From NCBI GenBank assembly GCA_041402005.1, contig JAWKTB010000007.1:124001-188000 (forward strand): a stretch of DNA of 64,000 nt, read 5' to 3'. A program made the position numbers and the translations under genes. Below, piece by piece: positions 33,328 to 41,724 of this stretch. The number at the start of each line of letters is the position of its first letter. The first letter of the stretch is position 1. The notes beneath the pieces are model-generated. The model saw only the letters and a list, made by a program, of their open reading frames with translations. It had not been told where the DNA came from and did not search any database. The DNA comes from JAJRXR01 sp041402005. Its GTDB lineage: Bacteria > Planctomycetota > Phycisphaerae > Phycisphaerales > UBA1924.

Positions 33328-33659
33328 CCGTGCACCCGGAGTCCGGGTGGATTGAAAACCGGTCGGGTCTTCTGGAGCGTTTTTCGCTCGCCGCCCGATC
33401 GTGCAGCGCGTCGCCGGAGGCGTCGCCAGTTCAGAGCGAGACCGAGTCGGCGCAGGACGCGTCGGTCGGGAGTTCAGGTCGGAAGCCCCGGTGTGCGGGG
33501 CGCACAAGCAGGAAACAGTGGCGGGGCCGGCGAGCCGGCGCCCGCGCGAGCCCGGGACATAGGGAGGGGTTCCCCCCGGGGAGAGCACGAAGCACAGCCC
33601 ATCAAGGGCGTCAGGGCGGGGCCAGTGTCTGAGCTCCCGCAATCGAAGGAGTCTTGAAG
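33328..33659 (+). other. Long structured 5' leader of the first porin, or a small RNA
   Basis: About 330 nt separate the predicted start of transcription from the porin ATG. Hairpins include CACCCGG/CCGGGTG with a 3-nt loop at 33333-33349, GCCCCG/CGGGGC at 33485-33501 and GCCGGC/GCCGGC near 33528-33541. It matches no riboswitch, RNase P or tmRNA consensus I know. A stabilising leader, sRNA or novel cis-regulator is possible. Confidence 0.45.
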
Positions 33660-35036
33660 ATGAGTCGGAAGACCACGGTTCTGCTGTTCGCCGGGACGGC
33701 GCTGGGCGCTTGCTCAACCGCCTTCGCTGGCGACCTCGATCTCGACCGGGCGTATGCGGCGGAGCTGCGTGCTGACGCCGCCAACCGCGCCAGCCTGCTC
33801 CAGCCCGTCGGCGGCTCCGGCCACGACGACGAGCACGGCTTCCACATCGGCGATGGCGGCAACAACATGCTGAGCATCGGCGGCGTGATCCAGTTCCGCT
33901 ACATGGCGGACTTCCGTGACGGCAACGCCGTCTTCCCCGGCACCGACAACGACACCACCATCGGTTTCGAGGTGCCCCGCGTCCGCCTGATCTTCCAGGG
34001 CACGCTCAACAACCCGAACCTGCACTACCGCGTCGACGGCGACTTCGCGGACAACACCGCGAACGCCTTCTTCTTCTCCGGCGGCATCGCCGGCTCCAAC
34101 ACCGGCTTCTTCGAGCTCCACAACGCGTGGGGCATGTACGAGTTCGAGGGTGACGGCCAGGGCTGGTACATCCAGTTCGGCCAGATGAAGGCCCCCGTGC
34201 TCTTCGAAGAGTTCGGCGTCGAGGACTGGCACGGCATCGCGGTCGAGCGCTCGTTCATGAACGAGGTCTTCACCGCCGGCTACACCCAGGGCATCGCCGT
34301 CGGGTACAACTCCGACCAGTTCCGCTTCATCGGCTCGATCAACGACGGCGTGAACTCGCCGAACTCGACCTACAACACCGGTCTGGCCAACATCGAGGCC
34401 GACTTCGCCCTCACCGGCCGCGTCGACTTCAAGTTCATGGGCGACTGGTCGCAGTTCGAGGACATCACCAGCTGGCAGAACTCGAACAACGCCGCCCGCA
34501 TCGGTGGCGCGTTCCACTACCAGCACATGGGCGACACCAACCCGTCCTTCGCCGGCTCCGGTTCGACCCCGATCGAGGACATGTTCATCTACACGATCGA
34601 CGGCTCGTTCGAGGGCAACGGCTGGGGCGTGTACGCCGCCTTCGTCGGCAACCACTTCGAGTTCCAGAGCACCACCGGTCTCTCGGACATCGATAACTTC
34701 GGCGCCATGATCCAGGCCAACGTGTTCCTCACCCCGCAGTGGGAGCTCTTCGGCCGCTTCGACGCCATCTGGGCCGACAGCAACCTCACCTCCGCCGCCT
34801 TCTTCGGCCCGCTCCCCGGCGCCGACAATGACTTCTACTTCCTGACCGGTGGTGTCAACTACTACTTCATCCCCGAGTCCCACGCCGCCAAGTTCACCGG
34901 CGACGTCGTCTACTCCTTCAACGACACCACCCTCGGCCTCGCCACCGGCGCCCTGCCCCAGGCCATCACCGGCTTCCAGGGCGACGTCTCCGACGGCGAG
35001 ATCCTCCTCCGCCTCCAGATGCAGCTCGTCTTCTGA
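33660..35036 (+). CDS. Outer-membrane porin, OprO/OprP-like, probably a major porin
   Basis: A 458-residue porin with a signal peptide (FAGTALGACSTAFAG). The mature protein alternates amphipathic beta strands with polar turns and ends in the aromatic C-terminal strand LQMQLVF required for outer-membrane insertion. Motifs such as FGQMKAPVLFEEFGVEDW and GGVNYYFIPESHAAKF resemble phosphate-selective porins. The ATG follows AAGGAG by eight nt. Codon use is strongly C-ending (TTC, AAC, GGC), the promoter is near-consensus and a strong terminator follows, which together suggest very high expression. The next gene is a paralogue, and phoB-phoR lies divergent. Confidence 0.88.
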   Translation: MSRKTTVLLFAGTALGACSTAFAGDLDLDRAYAAELRADAANRASLLQPVGGSGHDDEHGFHIGDGGNNMLSIGGVIQFRYMADFRDGNAVFPGTDNDTTIGFEVPRVRLIFQGTLNNPNLHYRVDGDFADNTANAFFFSGGIAGSNTGFFELHNAWGMYEFEGDGQGWYIQFGQMKAPVLFEEFGVEDWHGIAVERSFMNEVFTAGYTQGIAVGYNSDQFRFIGSINDGVNSPNSTYNTGLANIEADFALTGRVDFKFMGDWSQFEDITSWQNSNNAARIGGAFHYQHMGDTNPSFAGSGSTPIEDMFIYTIDGSFEGNGWGVYAAFVGNHFEFQSTTGLSDIDNFGAMIQANVFLTPQWELFGRFDAIWADSNLTSAAFFGPLPGADNDFYFLTGGVNYYFIPESHAAKFTGDVVYSFNDTTLGLATGALPQAITGFQGDVSDGEILLRLQMQLVF

Positions 35037-35069
35037 TCGAGCCCACGCGTCTGACGCTCATCAACTCCG

Positions 35070-35101
35070 ACCGGTCGGCCCCACGGGCCGGCCGGTTTTT
35101 T
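35070..35101 (+). terminator. Rho-independent terminator after the first porin
   Basis: A 12-bp stem (ACCGGTCGGCCC at 35070-35081 pairing with GGGCCGGCCGGT at 35085-35096, one G-U pair) with a CAC loop runs straight into six T residues, 34 bp after the stop codon. Confidence 0.92.
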
Positions 35102-35195
35102 CATGCGCCTGACGCATTTTCATGAAATCCTGGTCGCAGGCTTTGAAACCGCCCGATTCCACGGGCTCCAAGGACTCAAATATTCAAGAACGGTC

Positions 35196-36386
35196 ATGAT
35201 CGCGCGAAACCACGCCACCGCCATGCTCCTGCTCGTCCTCTCGACCCCGCCCGCGTTGGGCGGGCCGACGGCGGGGCACGACGGGAAGTTCTTCCTCGCC
35301 GACGACTCGGGCGACCATCGCCTCGACATCTCCGCCCAGCTCCAGATCCGCTACCAGGGGACGTTCCGGGACGCGGACCCCGCCGTCATCGGAGCGGACA
35401 ACGACGTCACCCTCGGCTTCGTCATGCGCCGAACGAAGCTCCGCCTCGACGGGCGCGACCGCTCCGGACGCCTGTCGTACAAGCTCGTCGGCGCGTTCTC
35501 GCGCAGCCTCGGCATGCTCGCGCTCGAGGATGCACAGTTCACGCTCGGGCTCTCGGACGACTGGTCGTTGACGCTCGGCCAATTCAAGGCCCCCTTGCTG
35601 CGCGAGGAGCTCGTCTCCTTCAGCTCGCAGCTCACCTCCGACCGCTCGGTCACGACCGGGACGTTCACCGCCACCTGGACGCAGGGCGTGCAGCTTGCGT
35701 GGAGTTCGGACCGCGCGCGAACGTCGGCGATGGTCTCCGACGGGCTCAAGCAAGTCAACACGTCGTACAACGCTGTCGGCGAGTCCGATTTCGCCATCAC
35801 GGCGCGCGCCGAGGTCCTCCTGGGCAAGGCGGGCGACTGGAAGCGGTTCAACGACTTCACGTCGTGGCGCGGGTCCGATTTCAACGCGATGCTCGGCGGC
35901 GCGCTGAACTGGCAGACCACGGGCGACACCAACCCCAGCGCCGCCTCGGGCGCCGGCAAGGACATCGACTCCCTCACGCTCACCACCGACCTCTCGCTCG
36001 AGGGGAACGGGTGGAACGCCTTCGCATGCTTCATCTGGCGCCGAACCGATGCGGCGGCGATGCCCGCCTTCGACGATTTCGGCGTGATCGCCCAGGCGGG
36101 GGTCTTCGTCTGTGAGCGGACGGAGCTTTTCGCCCGCTGGGACGCGGTGTTCGCCGACGCCGCCCGGGGGCTGGCGGGCGACGACCTGCACACGATCACG
36201 GCGGGCCTGAACTACTACTTCCTGCCCGAGTCACACGCCGCCAAGTTCACCGCGAACGTGCTGTGGTTCCCCGAGCCCGCCAACGACCTGGCCGGCGTCG
36301 TCAAGCCCAGCGACAGCTTCCCGCTCCTGGCCGATGCGAAGGGTGACCAGATCGCGTTCGTGATCCAGTTGCAGTTGTTGTTCTGA
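35196..36386 (+). CDS. Second outer-membrane porin, paralogue of the first
   Basis: A 396-residue porin with a signal peptide (MLLLVLSTPPALGG) and the same architecture as its neighbour: LGQFKAPLLREELVSF, NDFTSWRGSDF, TTGDTNPSAAS, LEGNGWNAF, LNYYFLPESHAAKF and the C-terminal QLQLLF line up with the first porin. The terminator between them and the less biased codon use indicate separate, weaker expression. A lower-GC stretch with TATTCA about 10 nt before the ATG may hold its promoter. Duplication of the upstream gene with divergence is the simplest explanation. The transported ion is unknown, perhaps phosphate. Confidence 0.85.
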   Translation: MIARNHATAMLLLVLSTPPALGGPTAGHDGKFFLADDSGDHRLDISAQLQIRYQGTFRDADPAVIGADNDVTLGFVMRRTKLRLDGRDRSGRLSYKLVGAFSRSLGMLALEDAQFTLGLSDDWSLTLGQFKAPLLREELVSFSSQLTSDRSVTTGTFTATWTQGVQLAWSSDRARTSAMVSDGLKQVNTSYNAVGESDFAITARAEVLLGKAGDWKRFNDFTSWRGSDFNAMLGGALNWQTTGDTNPSAASGAGKDIDSLTLTTDLSLEGNGWNAFACFIWRRTDAAAMPAFDDFGVIAQAGVFVCERTELFARWDAVFADAARGLAGDDLHTITAGLNYYFLPESHAAKFTANVLWFPEPANDLAGVVKPSDSFPLLADAKGDQIAFVIQLQLLF

Positions 36387-36399
36387 GAGAGGACGTGAG

Positions 36400-36533
36400 G
36401 CGGTCAGGTGGTCAGGTGGTGAGATGGTTAACTGGAGGAGGATCTCAGGCGGATGTATTGGGCATTGGGCAATGGGGAAGAAGTGGCAAGTGAGGCAGGT
36501 GTGACACGCCCACGACGAGTCTCCGAGTCGTGG
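36400..36533. repeat. Composite intergenic repeat region upstream of the heptamer array
   Basis: It contains GGTCAGGT direct repeats (36400-36430), a run of TTGGGCA/TTGGGCAA units near 36458-36472, and the hairpin CCACGAC/GTCGTGG at 36510-36533. The GGTGGTGAG unit is nearly complementary to the heptamer array that follows. It separates the convergent porin and argS genes. Confidence 0.65.
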
Positions 36534-36541
36534 AGTTGAAT

Positions 36542-36590
36542 CCACTCACCACTCACCACTCACCACTCACCACTCACCACTCACCACTCA
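36542..36590. repeat. Seven exact tandem copies of CCACTCA abutting the argS stop
   Basis: The 49-nt array is seven perfect copies of a heptamer. On the minus strand it reads TGAGTGG, and the first TGA is the argS stop codon. It is too short and spacer-free to be a CRISPR array. A slippage-prone or regulatory 3' UTR repeat is possible. Confidence 0.9.
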
Positions 36591-38435
36591 CATCCGCTCG
36601 GGCGCCGGCAGACCCAGCGTCTCCAGCCCGTCCGCGAGCACCCGCTCGGTGATCGCGCACAGGCGCAGGCGCGAAGCGCGCCCGGCGTCGGTCTCGGCCT
36701 TGAGCACCGGGCAGTTCTCGTAGAACGAGCTGTACGCCGTCGCCAGGTCGTAGAGGTATGAGCACAACCGGTGGGGTTCGAGGCTCTCGGCGACCACCGC
36801 CAGCACGCCGGGGTACCGCAACAAGAGCAGGGCGAGCTGCTTCTCGGGCGCCTCGGCGATGAGGAGGTCCGCCCCCGCCGACGCCCCGGCCCCCTCCTCC
36901 GCCGCCTTGCGCAGGATGTTGCGCACGCGGACCAGCGCGTACTGCAGGTACGGCCCCGTGTTGCCCTCGAACGCCAGCATCCGGTCGAAGCTGAACACGT
37001 AGTCCTTGATCCGCTCGCCCGACAGGTCCGCGTACTTGATCGCCGCGATCGCGACCGCCTCGGCGACCTCCACCCGCTCGCCCTCGCTCAGCCCGGGGTT
37101 CTTCTCGGCGACCGTCTTGCCCGCCCGCTCGACCGCCTCGCCGAGCAGGGCGGTGAGTCGGACGTTCTCGCCCGAGCGCGTCTTGAAGGGGCGCCCGTCC
37201 TCGCCCAGCACCATGCCGAAGGCCGCGTGCTCCAGGCGGGCCTTGCTCCCGTCGGGCTTGGTGGTGTACCCGGCCTTCTCGGCGGCGCCGAAGACCTGGC
37301 GGAAGTGCAGCGCCTGACGCGCGTCCACGCAGTAGACCAGCTCGTCCCCGCCGAACTGTTGCACGCGCCGCTTCACCGCCGCGATGTCGGTGGTCGCGTA
37401 CAGGAACCCGCCGTCGCCCTTGCGGATCAGGGCCGGCTCCTCGATCCCCGGCACGCGGACGACCAGCGCCCCCTCGCTCTCCTCGGCGATGCCGCGCTTG
37501 ACGAGATCCTCGACCAGGGGCGCCAGCTCCGGCGCGTACGAGCTCTCGCCCGCGCTGTGCTCGTCGGTGATCCGCGTCCGTAGGCGGGCGCAGATCCGCA
37601 GGCACTCGCCCATCGTCACGTCCCGGATCCCCTGCCACACCGCCCAGGCCTGCTTGTCCCCGCCCTGCAGCGCGACCAGGAACTTCCGCGACGCGCCCCG
37701 GGCCGCCTCCGCGTCCTCGATCCGAAGCTCCAGCTCCGCCTCCGCCTTGGGGTTGCCCCCGCGCGACCGGACGAGCTCGAGCGCCTTGGTCTCGGGGCGG
37801 CAGGAGGCCTGGGCCGCCCGGTACTCACGCTCCAGGTCCTGCAGCGTCAGGGTCTCGATCGTCACGCCGCTCTGGGCGACGCGGTTGGCGACCATCGCGA
37901 TCGGCAGGCCCCAGTCGCCCACGTGGCTCTGGCGGATGACCTTCTCGCCCAGGCGCTCGAAGACGCGGGCCAGGGCGTCGCCGATCACCGTCGCCCGCAG
38001 GTGCCCGACGTGCATTTCCTTCGCGAGGTTCACGCCGCACAGATCGACCACGATCGTGCGCTGCTTCTCTGGGGGCGTCACGCCCAGCTCCGGGGTGTCC
38101 AGGCGCGAAAGGCACGACGCCAGCGTCCCGGGCAGCAGGCGGACGTTGATGAACCCCGGGCCGGCGATCGAGTCCGCCGTCAAGGGCTCGGCGACGCCCG
38201 CGAGGTCCAGGCTCTCGACGATCTTCGCCGCCACCTCGCGTGGGTTCATCCCGACGCGCTTGGCCAGGGGCATGGCGGCGTTGGACTGGAAGTCGCCGAG
38301 CTTTTCCTGACGGCTGGCGGTGATCAGGGTGTCGGCGTTCCCCTCGAGGTCGGGGAAGGCGGCGCGGATCGCCGCCTCGAACCGCGCCGAGAGCAGCGTC
38401 ACCGGATCGATCGAAGCTCTGTCCCCGTCGGTCAT
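36588..38435 (-). CDS. argS: Arginyl-tRNA synthetase
   Basis: A 615-residue class I synthetase charging tRNA-Arg. The N-terminal Add-1 domain spans about residues 1-110. The HIGH-like signature is NLAKEMHVGHLRATVIGD, the RQSHVGDWG block is conserved, and the KMSK region is replaced by FKTRSGENVRLTAL as in many bacterial ArgS. The C-terminal anticodon-binding helices include DRMLAFEGNTGPYLQYALVRV. It starts 10 nt after the BtuF-like gene without a ribosome binding site; TAGACT seven nt upstream begins with that gene's TAG stop codon. Its own stop codon is part of a tandem heptamer array. Confidence 0.95.
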   Translation of the reverse strand: MTDGDRASIDPVTLLSARFEAAIRAAFPDLEGNADTLITASRQEKLGDFQSNAAMPLAKRVGMNPREVAAKIVESLDLAGVAEPLTADSIAGPGFINVRLLPGTLASCLSRLDTPELGVTPPEKQRTIVVDLCGVNLAKEMHVGHLRATVIGDALARVFERLGEKVIRQSHVGDWGLPIAMVANRVAQSGVTIETLTLQDLEREYRAAQASCRPETKALELVRSRGGNPKAEAELELRIEDAEAARGASRKFLVALQGGDKQAWAVWQGIRDVTMGECLRICARLRTRITDEHSAGESSYAPELAPLVEDLVKRGIAEESEGALVVRVPGIEEPALIRKGDGGFLYATTDIAAVKRRVQQFGGDELVYCVDARQALHFRQVFGAAEKAGYTTKPDGSKARLEHAAFGMVLGEDGRPFKTRSGENVRLTALLGEAVERAGKTVAEKNPGLSEGERVEVAEAVAIAAIKYADLSGERIKDYVFSFDRMLAFEGNTGPYLQYALVRVRNILRKAAEEGAGASAGADLLIAEAPEKQLALLLLRYPGVLAVVAESLEPHRLCSYLYDLATAYSSFYENCPVLKAETDAGRASRLRLCAITERVLADGLETLGLPAPERM

Positions 38436-38442
38436 GGGGCGG

Positions 38443-38448
38443 AGTCTA
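38443..38448 (-). promoter_or_regulatory. Putative -10 of argS, fused to the upstream stop codon
   Basis: TAGACT on the minus strand ends 7 nt before the argS ATG. Its first three bases are the TAG stop codon of the BtuF-like gene. Confidence 0.5.
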
Positions 38449-39453
38449 GGGAACGCCCGGGGCGTCCTTCCCCCAGCGCTCCAGGATCGACGCCAACTCG
38501 TCGGCGAAGTCCGCCATCGACGTGCTGGGCAGGTGCGCCAACGGGTTGTCGATCAGGGCGACCCGCTTGTCATGGATCGCGGGGATGTCCAGGCGCCCGA
38601 TCGCGCCCAGACGCTCGATCAGATCGTCGGCGGTGGGCGTGGCGGGCGCCTCGAAGGCCTCGTCCGGGCTGGGCGTGCGGGGCAGGACGAGCACGATCGC
38701 ATCGGGGGCGAGGCGGAGGACGTCCTCCGCGTCAAGCTCCTGCCACGCCGCCCCGTCGGTGATCGCGGGCAGGCCCCCGAGGCGCTCGAGGATCTGCTGG
38801 TGGAAGGAGCCCGGGCCCATCGCCGAGGGAGGGTCGGTCATGCCCAGGAGCAGCACTCGCCCGGCCCGCCGAACCGCGGGCCCCCGGTCGCGCCACGCCT
38901 GGGCGAGGCGCTCACTGGGCAGGGGGCGCTCGAATCGCGTGGTCGGGTCGAGGTCCGCCGCGTTCTTCACGCCCACGCTCTCGGGGCGCTTCTCGAAGGG
39001 CTCGGCGTACGTCAGGTCCAGGTCGTCGAGCGTGCGCGCCATGTCGTCGAGCGTGAGCAGCGAGCCGTAGTTGCGGACCGTCCACCCGTGCTCCGCGGCG
39101 AGGCTCGTCAGGCGCTGAGGGAGCGGGCGCGAGCCCCACTCGAGCAGGATGTCCGTCGGGTTCGTGCGCAGGAGCGCCTCGTAGTCGATCCCGTCCTGGC
39201 TCCCGACCGCAGGAACGTCCTTGCGCAGGACCAGGTCCCAGTCGTGGCGACCGACGATCTTGTCCTCGAGGCCCAGCTCGACCAGCATGTGCGCGATCGC
39301 GGGGCTCAGGGCGACGATGCGGAGTTCGTTTTTGTCCTTCGACGAGGCGCCCGACCCGTCGTCCGCTTCGGAGGCGGTTCCCTCACACCCCGTGATCACG
39401 AGAGCGAACACGAGGGCGAGGAGGACGAGTGCGAATGAGGCGAGACGGCGCAT
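38446..39453 (-). CDS. BtuF/FepB-like substrate-binding lipoprotein
   Basis: A 335-residue periplasmic-binding protein of the helical-backbone metal-receptor superfamily. The signal peptide ends in the lipobox VITGC. RIVALSPAIAHMLVELGLEDKIVGRHDWD is the typical N-terminal lobe of cobalamin and siderophore receptors, and LRLAPDAIVLVLP the C-terminal lobe. No ABC permease or ATPase gene is adjacent, so it is an orphan receptor that may serve transporters encoded elsewhere or have another role. The ligand is unknown. A TAGCCT hexamer six nt before the ATG begins with the stop codon of the upstream gene. Confidence 0.8.
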   Translation of the reverse strand: MRRLASFALVLLALVFALVITGCEGTASEADDGSGASSKDKNELRIVALSPAIAHMLVELGLEDKIVGRHDWDLVLRKDVPAVGSQDGIDYEALLRTNPTDILLEWGSRPLPQRLTSLAAEHGWTVRNYGSLLTLDDMARTLDDLDLTYAEPFEKRPESVGVKNAADLDPTTRFERPLPSERLAQAWRDRGPAVRRAGRVLLLGMTDPPSAMGPGSFHQQILERLGGLPAITDGAAWQELDAEDVLRLAPDAIVLVLPRTPSPDEAFEAPATPTADDLIERLGAIGRLDIPAIHDKRVALIDNPLAHLPSTSMADFADELASILERWGKDAPGVP

Positions 39454-39459
39454 CGCGTG

Positions 39460-39465
39460 AGGCTA
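39460..39465 (-). promoter_or_regulatory. Putative -10 of the BtuF-like gene, fused to the upstream stop codon
   Basis: TAGCCT on the minus strand ends six nt before the ATG; its TAG is the stop codon of the BshC-like gene. No ribosome binding site is visible. Confidence 0.45.
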
Positions 39466-40839
39466 GGTGGGGGCGTGAAGCCGGTCGCGGATCGCGTCGC
39501 GCAGGGCGAGCAGGCGGTCGTTGGGCACGAGCGGGAAGGCGAGCGTCCGATCGCGGGCGATCTGGGCGCCCCGCCTGGCGCCGCCCGCCGCCCGTTGGAG
39601 GCGCTGGGCCTCGCGGTCGAGGGTCTCCAGGGTGGTGGCGTGACGCTCGCGGGCCTCGCGGAGGCTCTCGTGGAGCTGGGTGAACAGGGGCGCGGGGCTC
39701 TGGCCGACTAGTTTGGCTTGCTCGATCCGGGCGAGCAGCTCGCGCTTGGCGGCGTCGGCGCTCTCGTCTCCCAGCAGGCCCGGGTTGTGACGGGCCGCGT
39801 GCGCCAGCCACGACGCGTGGTCGGCCCGCTCGGCGTCGTGGAGATTCGTCACGCGGACGTCGGGCAGGACAGTCGCCGTCACGACCGCCGCGGGCGCGAG
39901 CGGGCGCCCGAGCCACGCGCCGATCCAGTCCTCGGTGACGAGGTCGTACGCGCCCCCGCCCGTGCCGTGGATGAACAGGTCGCAGGCGCCGAGGCGCACG
40001 AGGGTGGTCAGCAGGAGCGCCCGCGGCGCGAGGCGCTCGGTCGATGCGTCGGCGAGGTCGCGGGCGGTGGCGCGTCGGCGCTCACCATCGGGCGTGATGA
40101 TCCAGAGAGGCAGCTCGGGGCCGCGGGCTTCGTCGGTGACCACGAGCGGGCGCACGCCCGAGTCCGGGTGTCGCTCGACCGCGTCGTTGTACGCGCTGAC
40201 GCACGCCGCGGGATCCTCGCGCATCCGCGCGACGAGGTTGGCGAACATCGTCGTGCCCGAGAGGTCGCGGGCGAAGACGCTGGTCGGCGCCGGTCCGAGG
40301 AACGACGCCAGGTCCGCCAGCGCCCGCTGCACCTGCCTGGCGGCGTCCGGCTCGTCCTCGTGAGCCCTCAGAGCCTCCCCGATCGGGCGGACGGGCTCGG
40401 GGACGAGGTCGCCCGGGGCGACCCGGATCGCCCTCTGGGCGGCGGTCGGCCTCAGGCCCTCCCCCTCGGGCCTCCCGGGCTCCAGGCGGGCCAGGCCCGG
40501 GCGGGGGGCGCCGTCCTCCCCTGTGGCGGGGTAGCGGATCAGCGAGGCGTCCCCGGCGTCCTGGTCGGCGACCAGCCAGGCCGGGAAGGCCCCCAGGGCC
40601 TCGCTCCCCTCCACGCACGCGATCCACTTGGCGAGGATGCCGGGCCCCCAGAACTCGCTCTGGTGCCCGCTCATGACGACCGGGCGGTCGGTGGGGAGGC
40701 TTAACTGCTCACGTAGGGCCCGCGACTCGTCGGTCGGCTCGAAACGGATCAGCCCGCGCCACCGGTCCGCGCCGGGCTCGATCACGAGCCCGAAGTCGGA
40801 CGCGACAAGCTCCCGCGCTGCTCGGGCGCCCTCGCTCAC
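39463..40839 (-). CDS. Conserved protein, weakly BshC-like
   Basis: A 458-residue protein without a confident family. VVMSGHQSEFWGPGILAKWI followed by FPAWLVADQDAGDA is reminiscent of the BshC bacillithiol-synthase core (a TGQQ...GGP motif followed by an EDHD segment), but key residues differ, so homology is tentative. A later FIHGTGGGAYDLVTEDWIG block also has a BshC counterpart in position. The C-terminal 100 residues are Arg/Glu-rich helix, possibly coiled coil. The GTG at 40839 is used because it overlaps the glycosyltransferase stop (GTGA), showing coupling. A role in low-molecular-weight thiol or sugar metabolism is speculation. Confidence 0.55.
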   Translation of the reverse strand: MSEGARAARELVASDFGLVIEPGADRWRGLIRFEPTDESRALREQLSLPTDRPVVMSGHQSEFWGPGILAKWIACVEGSEALGAFPAWLVADQDAGDASLIRYPATGEDGAPRPGLARLEPGRPEGEGLRPTAAQRAIRVAPGDLVPEPVRPIGEALRAHEDEPDAARQVQRALADLASFLGPAPTSVFARDLSGTTMFANLVARMREDPAACVSAYNDAVERHPDSGVRPLVVTDEARGPELPLWIITPDGERRRATARDLADASTERLAPRALLLTTLVRLGACDLFIHGTGGGAYDLVTEDWIGAWLGRPLAPAAVVTATVLPDVRVTNLHDAERADHASWLAHAARHNPGLLGDESADAAKRELLARIEQAKLVGQSPAPLFTQLHESLREARERHATTLETLDREAQRLQRAAGGARRGAQIARDRTLAFPLVPNDRLLALRDAIRDRLHAPT

Positions 40840-41597
40840 CGACACCGACACCCGGCGTGGACGTTCTCGAGGGCCTGGGGCGGCAGGCGGTCGGCGCAGC
40901 GCTCGAGCTCGCAGTGGAGGACACGCCGGTAGTGCCCCTCGCGGATGGCGGCGTCGTCGAGCCCCCCGCCAAACGTCCGCGTGGCGTCGTTGTAAATCAG
41001 GCGGACCGGGATCTCCCCGATCCGCAGGCCATTGGCGACCGCCTGGACCCAGAGCTGCATCGGGAAGGCGTACCCGTCCTCGCTCAGGGTGAGGCCGCTC
41101 ATCGCCTCGACGCGGTGGGCCTTGAAGCCGCAGAACGAGTCGGTCAGGGTCAGGCCAAGCCGCTCGTTGATCTCGGCGGTCATGCGGTGGTTGATCGCCC
41201 GGCGATCGGGGGGCGGCGAGTCGGAGTCCTCGTCGAGGTGCAGGTAGCGGGAGCCCGAGATGATGTCGAGGTCTCCCGCCGCCGCGGCCTCGAGGAAGCG
41301 GGGGATCGAGGCGGGCTCGTGCTGCTCGTCGCAGTCCATGGTGATGATCCAGTCGAAGCCACGCCCGGCGGCAAAGGCGAAGGCGTCTCGCAGGGACCGC
41401 CCGTACCCGTGGTTGACGGGGTGACGGATCAGCTCGAAGCCCAGGGCGGGCTGGAGATCGGTCAGCAACTGGGGCGTTTGATCGGTGGAGGCGTCGTCGA
41501 TGACGAGGACGTTCTCCGCGTAGTCCCTGAGGCGTCGGAGGACGCCCTCGACGTACGCCTGCTCGTTGTAGACGGGGACGGCGACAAGGGTCTTCAT
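40836..41597 (-). CDS. Family 2 glycosyltransferase, dolichyl-phosphate-mannose-synthase type
   Basis: A 253-residue GT-A glycosyltransferase. MKTLVAVPVYNEQAYV is the nucleotide-sugar binding start, VLVIDDASTDQTPQLL and IITMDCDEQHEP (DxD-type metal site) follow, and SGSRYLHLDEDSD and DSFCGFKAHRV match the DPM1-like group. No C-terminal membrane helices are present, so it acts as a soluble or peripheral enzyme, probably on a polyprenyl or lipid acceptor. The ATG has AGGAG eight nt upstream. Its stop overlaps the BshC-like gene's start. Confidence 0.88.
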   Translation of the reverse strand: MKTLVAVPVYNEQAYVEGVLRRLRDYAENVLVIDDASTDQTPQLLTDLQPALGFELIRHPVNHGYGRSLRDAFAFAAGRGFDWIITMDCDEQHEPASIPRFLEAAAAGDLDIISGSRYLHLDEDSDSPPPDRRAINHRMTAEINERLGLTLTDSFCGFKAHRVEAMSGLTLSEDGYAFPMQLWVQAVANGLRIGEIPVRLIYNDATRTFGGGLDDAAIREGHYRRVLHCELERCADRLPPQALENVHAGCRCR

Positions 41598-41724
41598 GGC
41601 ACGCACTCCTGAGGGGGCAAACACCCGGCGCCTCCTGGAAGAACCCGTTCGGTGGCCCGTGTCATCCCGCCGAGGCTTCGAACTTTAGACGTGGGCTCCT
41701 GCGAGGACGCCGAGGGCCCTCGGA

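Noticed and set aside
33352..33657. Short ORF in the porin leader
   Set aside because: The product is Arg-rich without domain features and without a ribosome binding site; the region is better explained as an mRNA leader.
33328..33659. RNase P RNA or tmRNA
   Set aside because: The GAGGAAAGTCCGGGC core of RNase P and the GGGGCTGATTCTGGATTCGAC start of tmRNA are absent.
36542..36590. CRISPR-like array
   Set aside because: The seven 7-nt units have no spacers and no cas genes are in the window; it is a simple tandem repeat.
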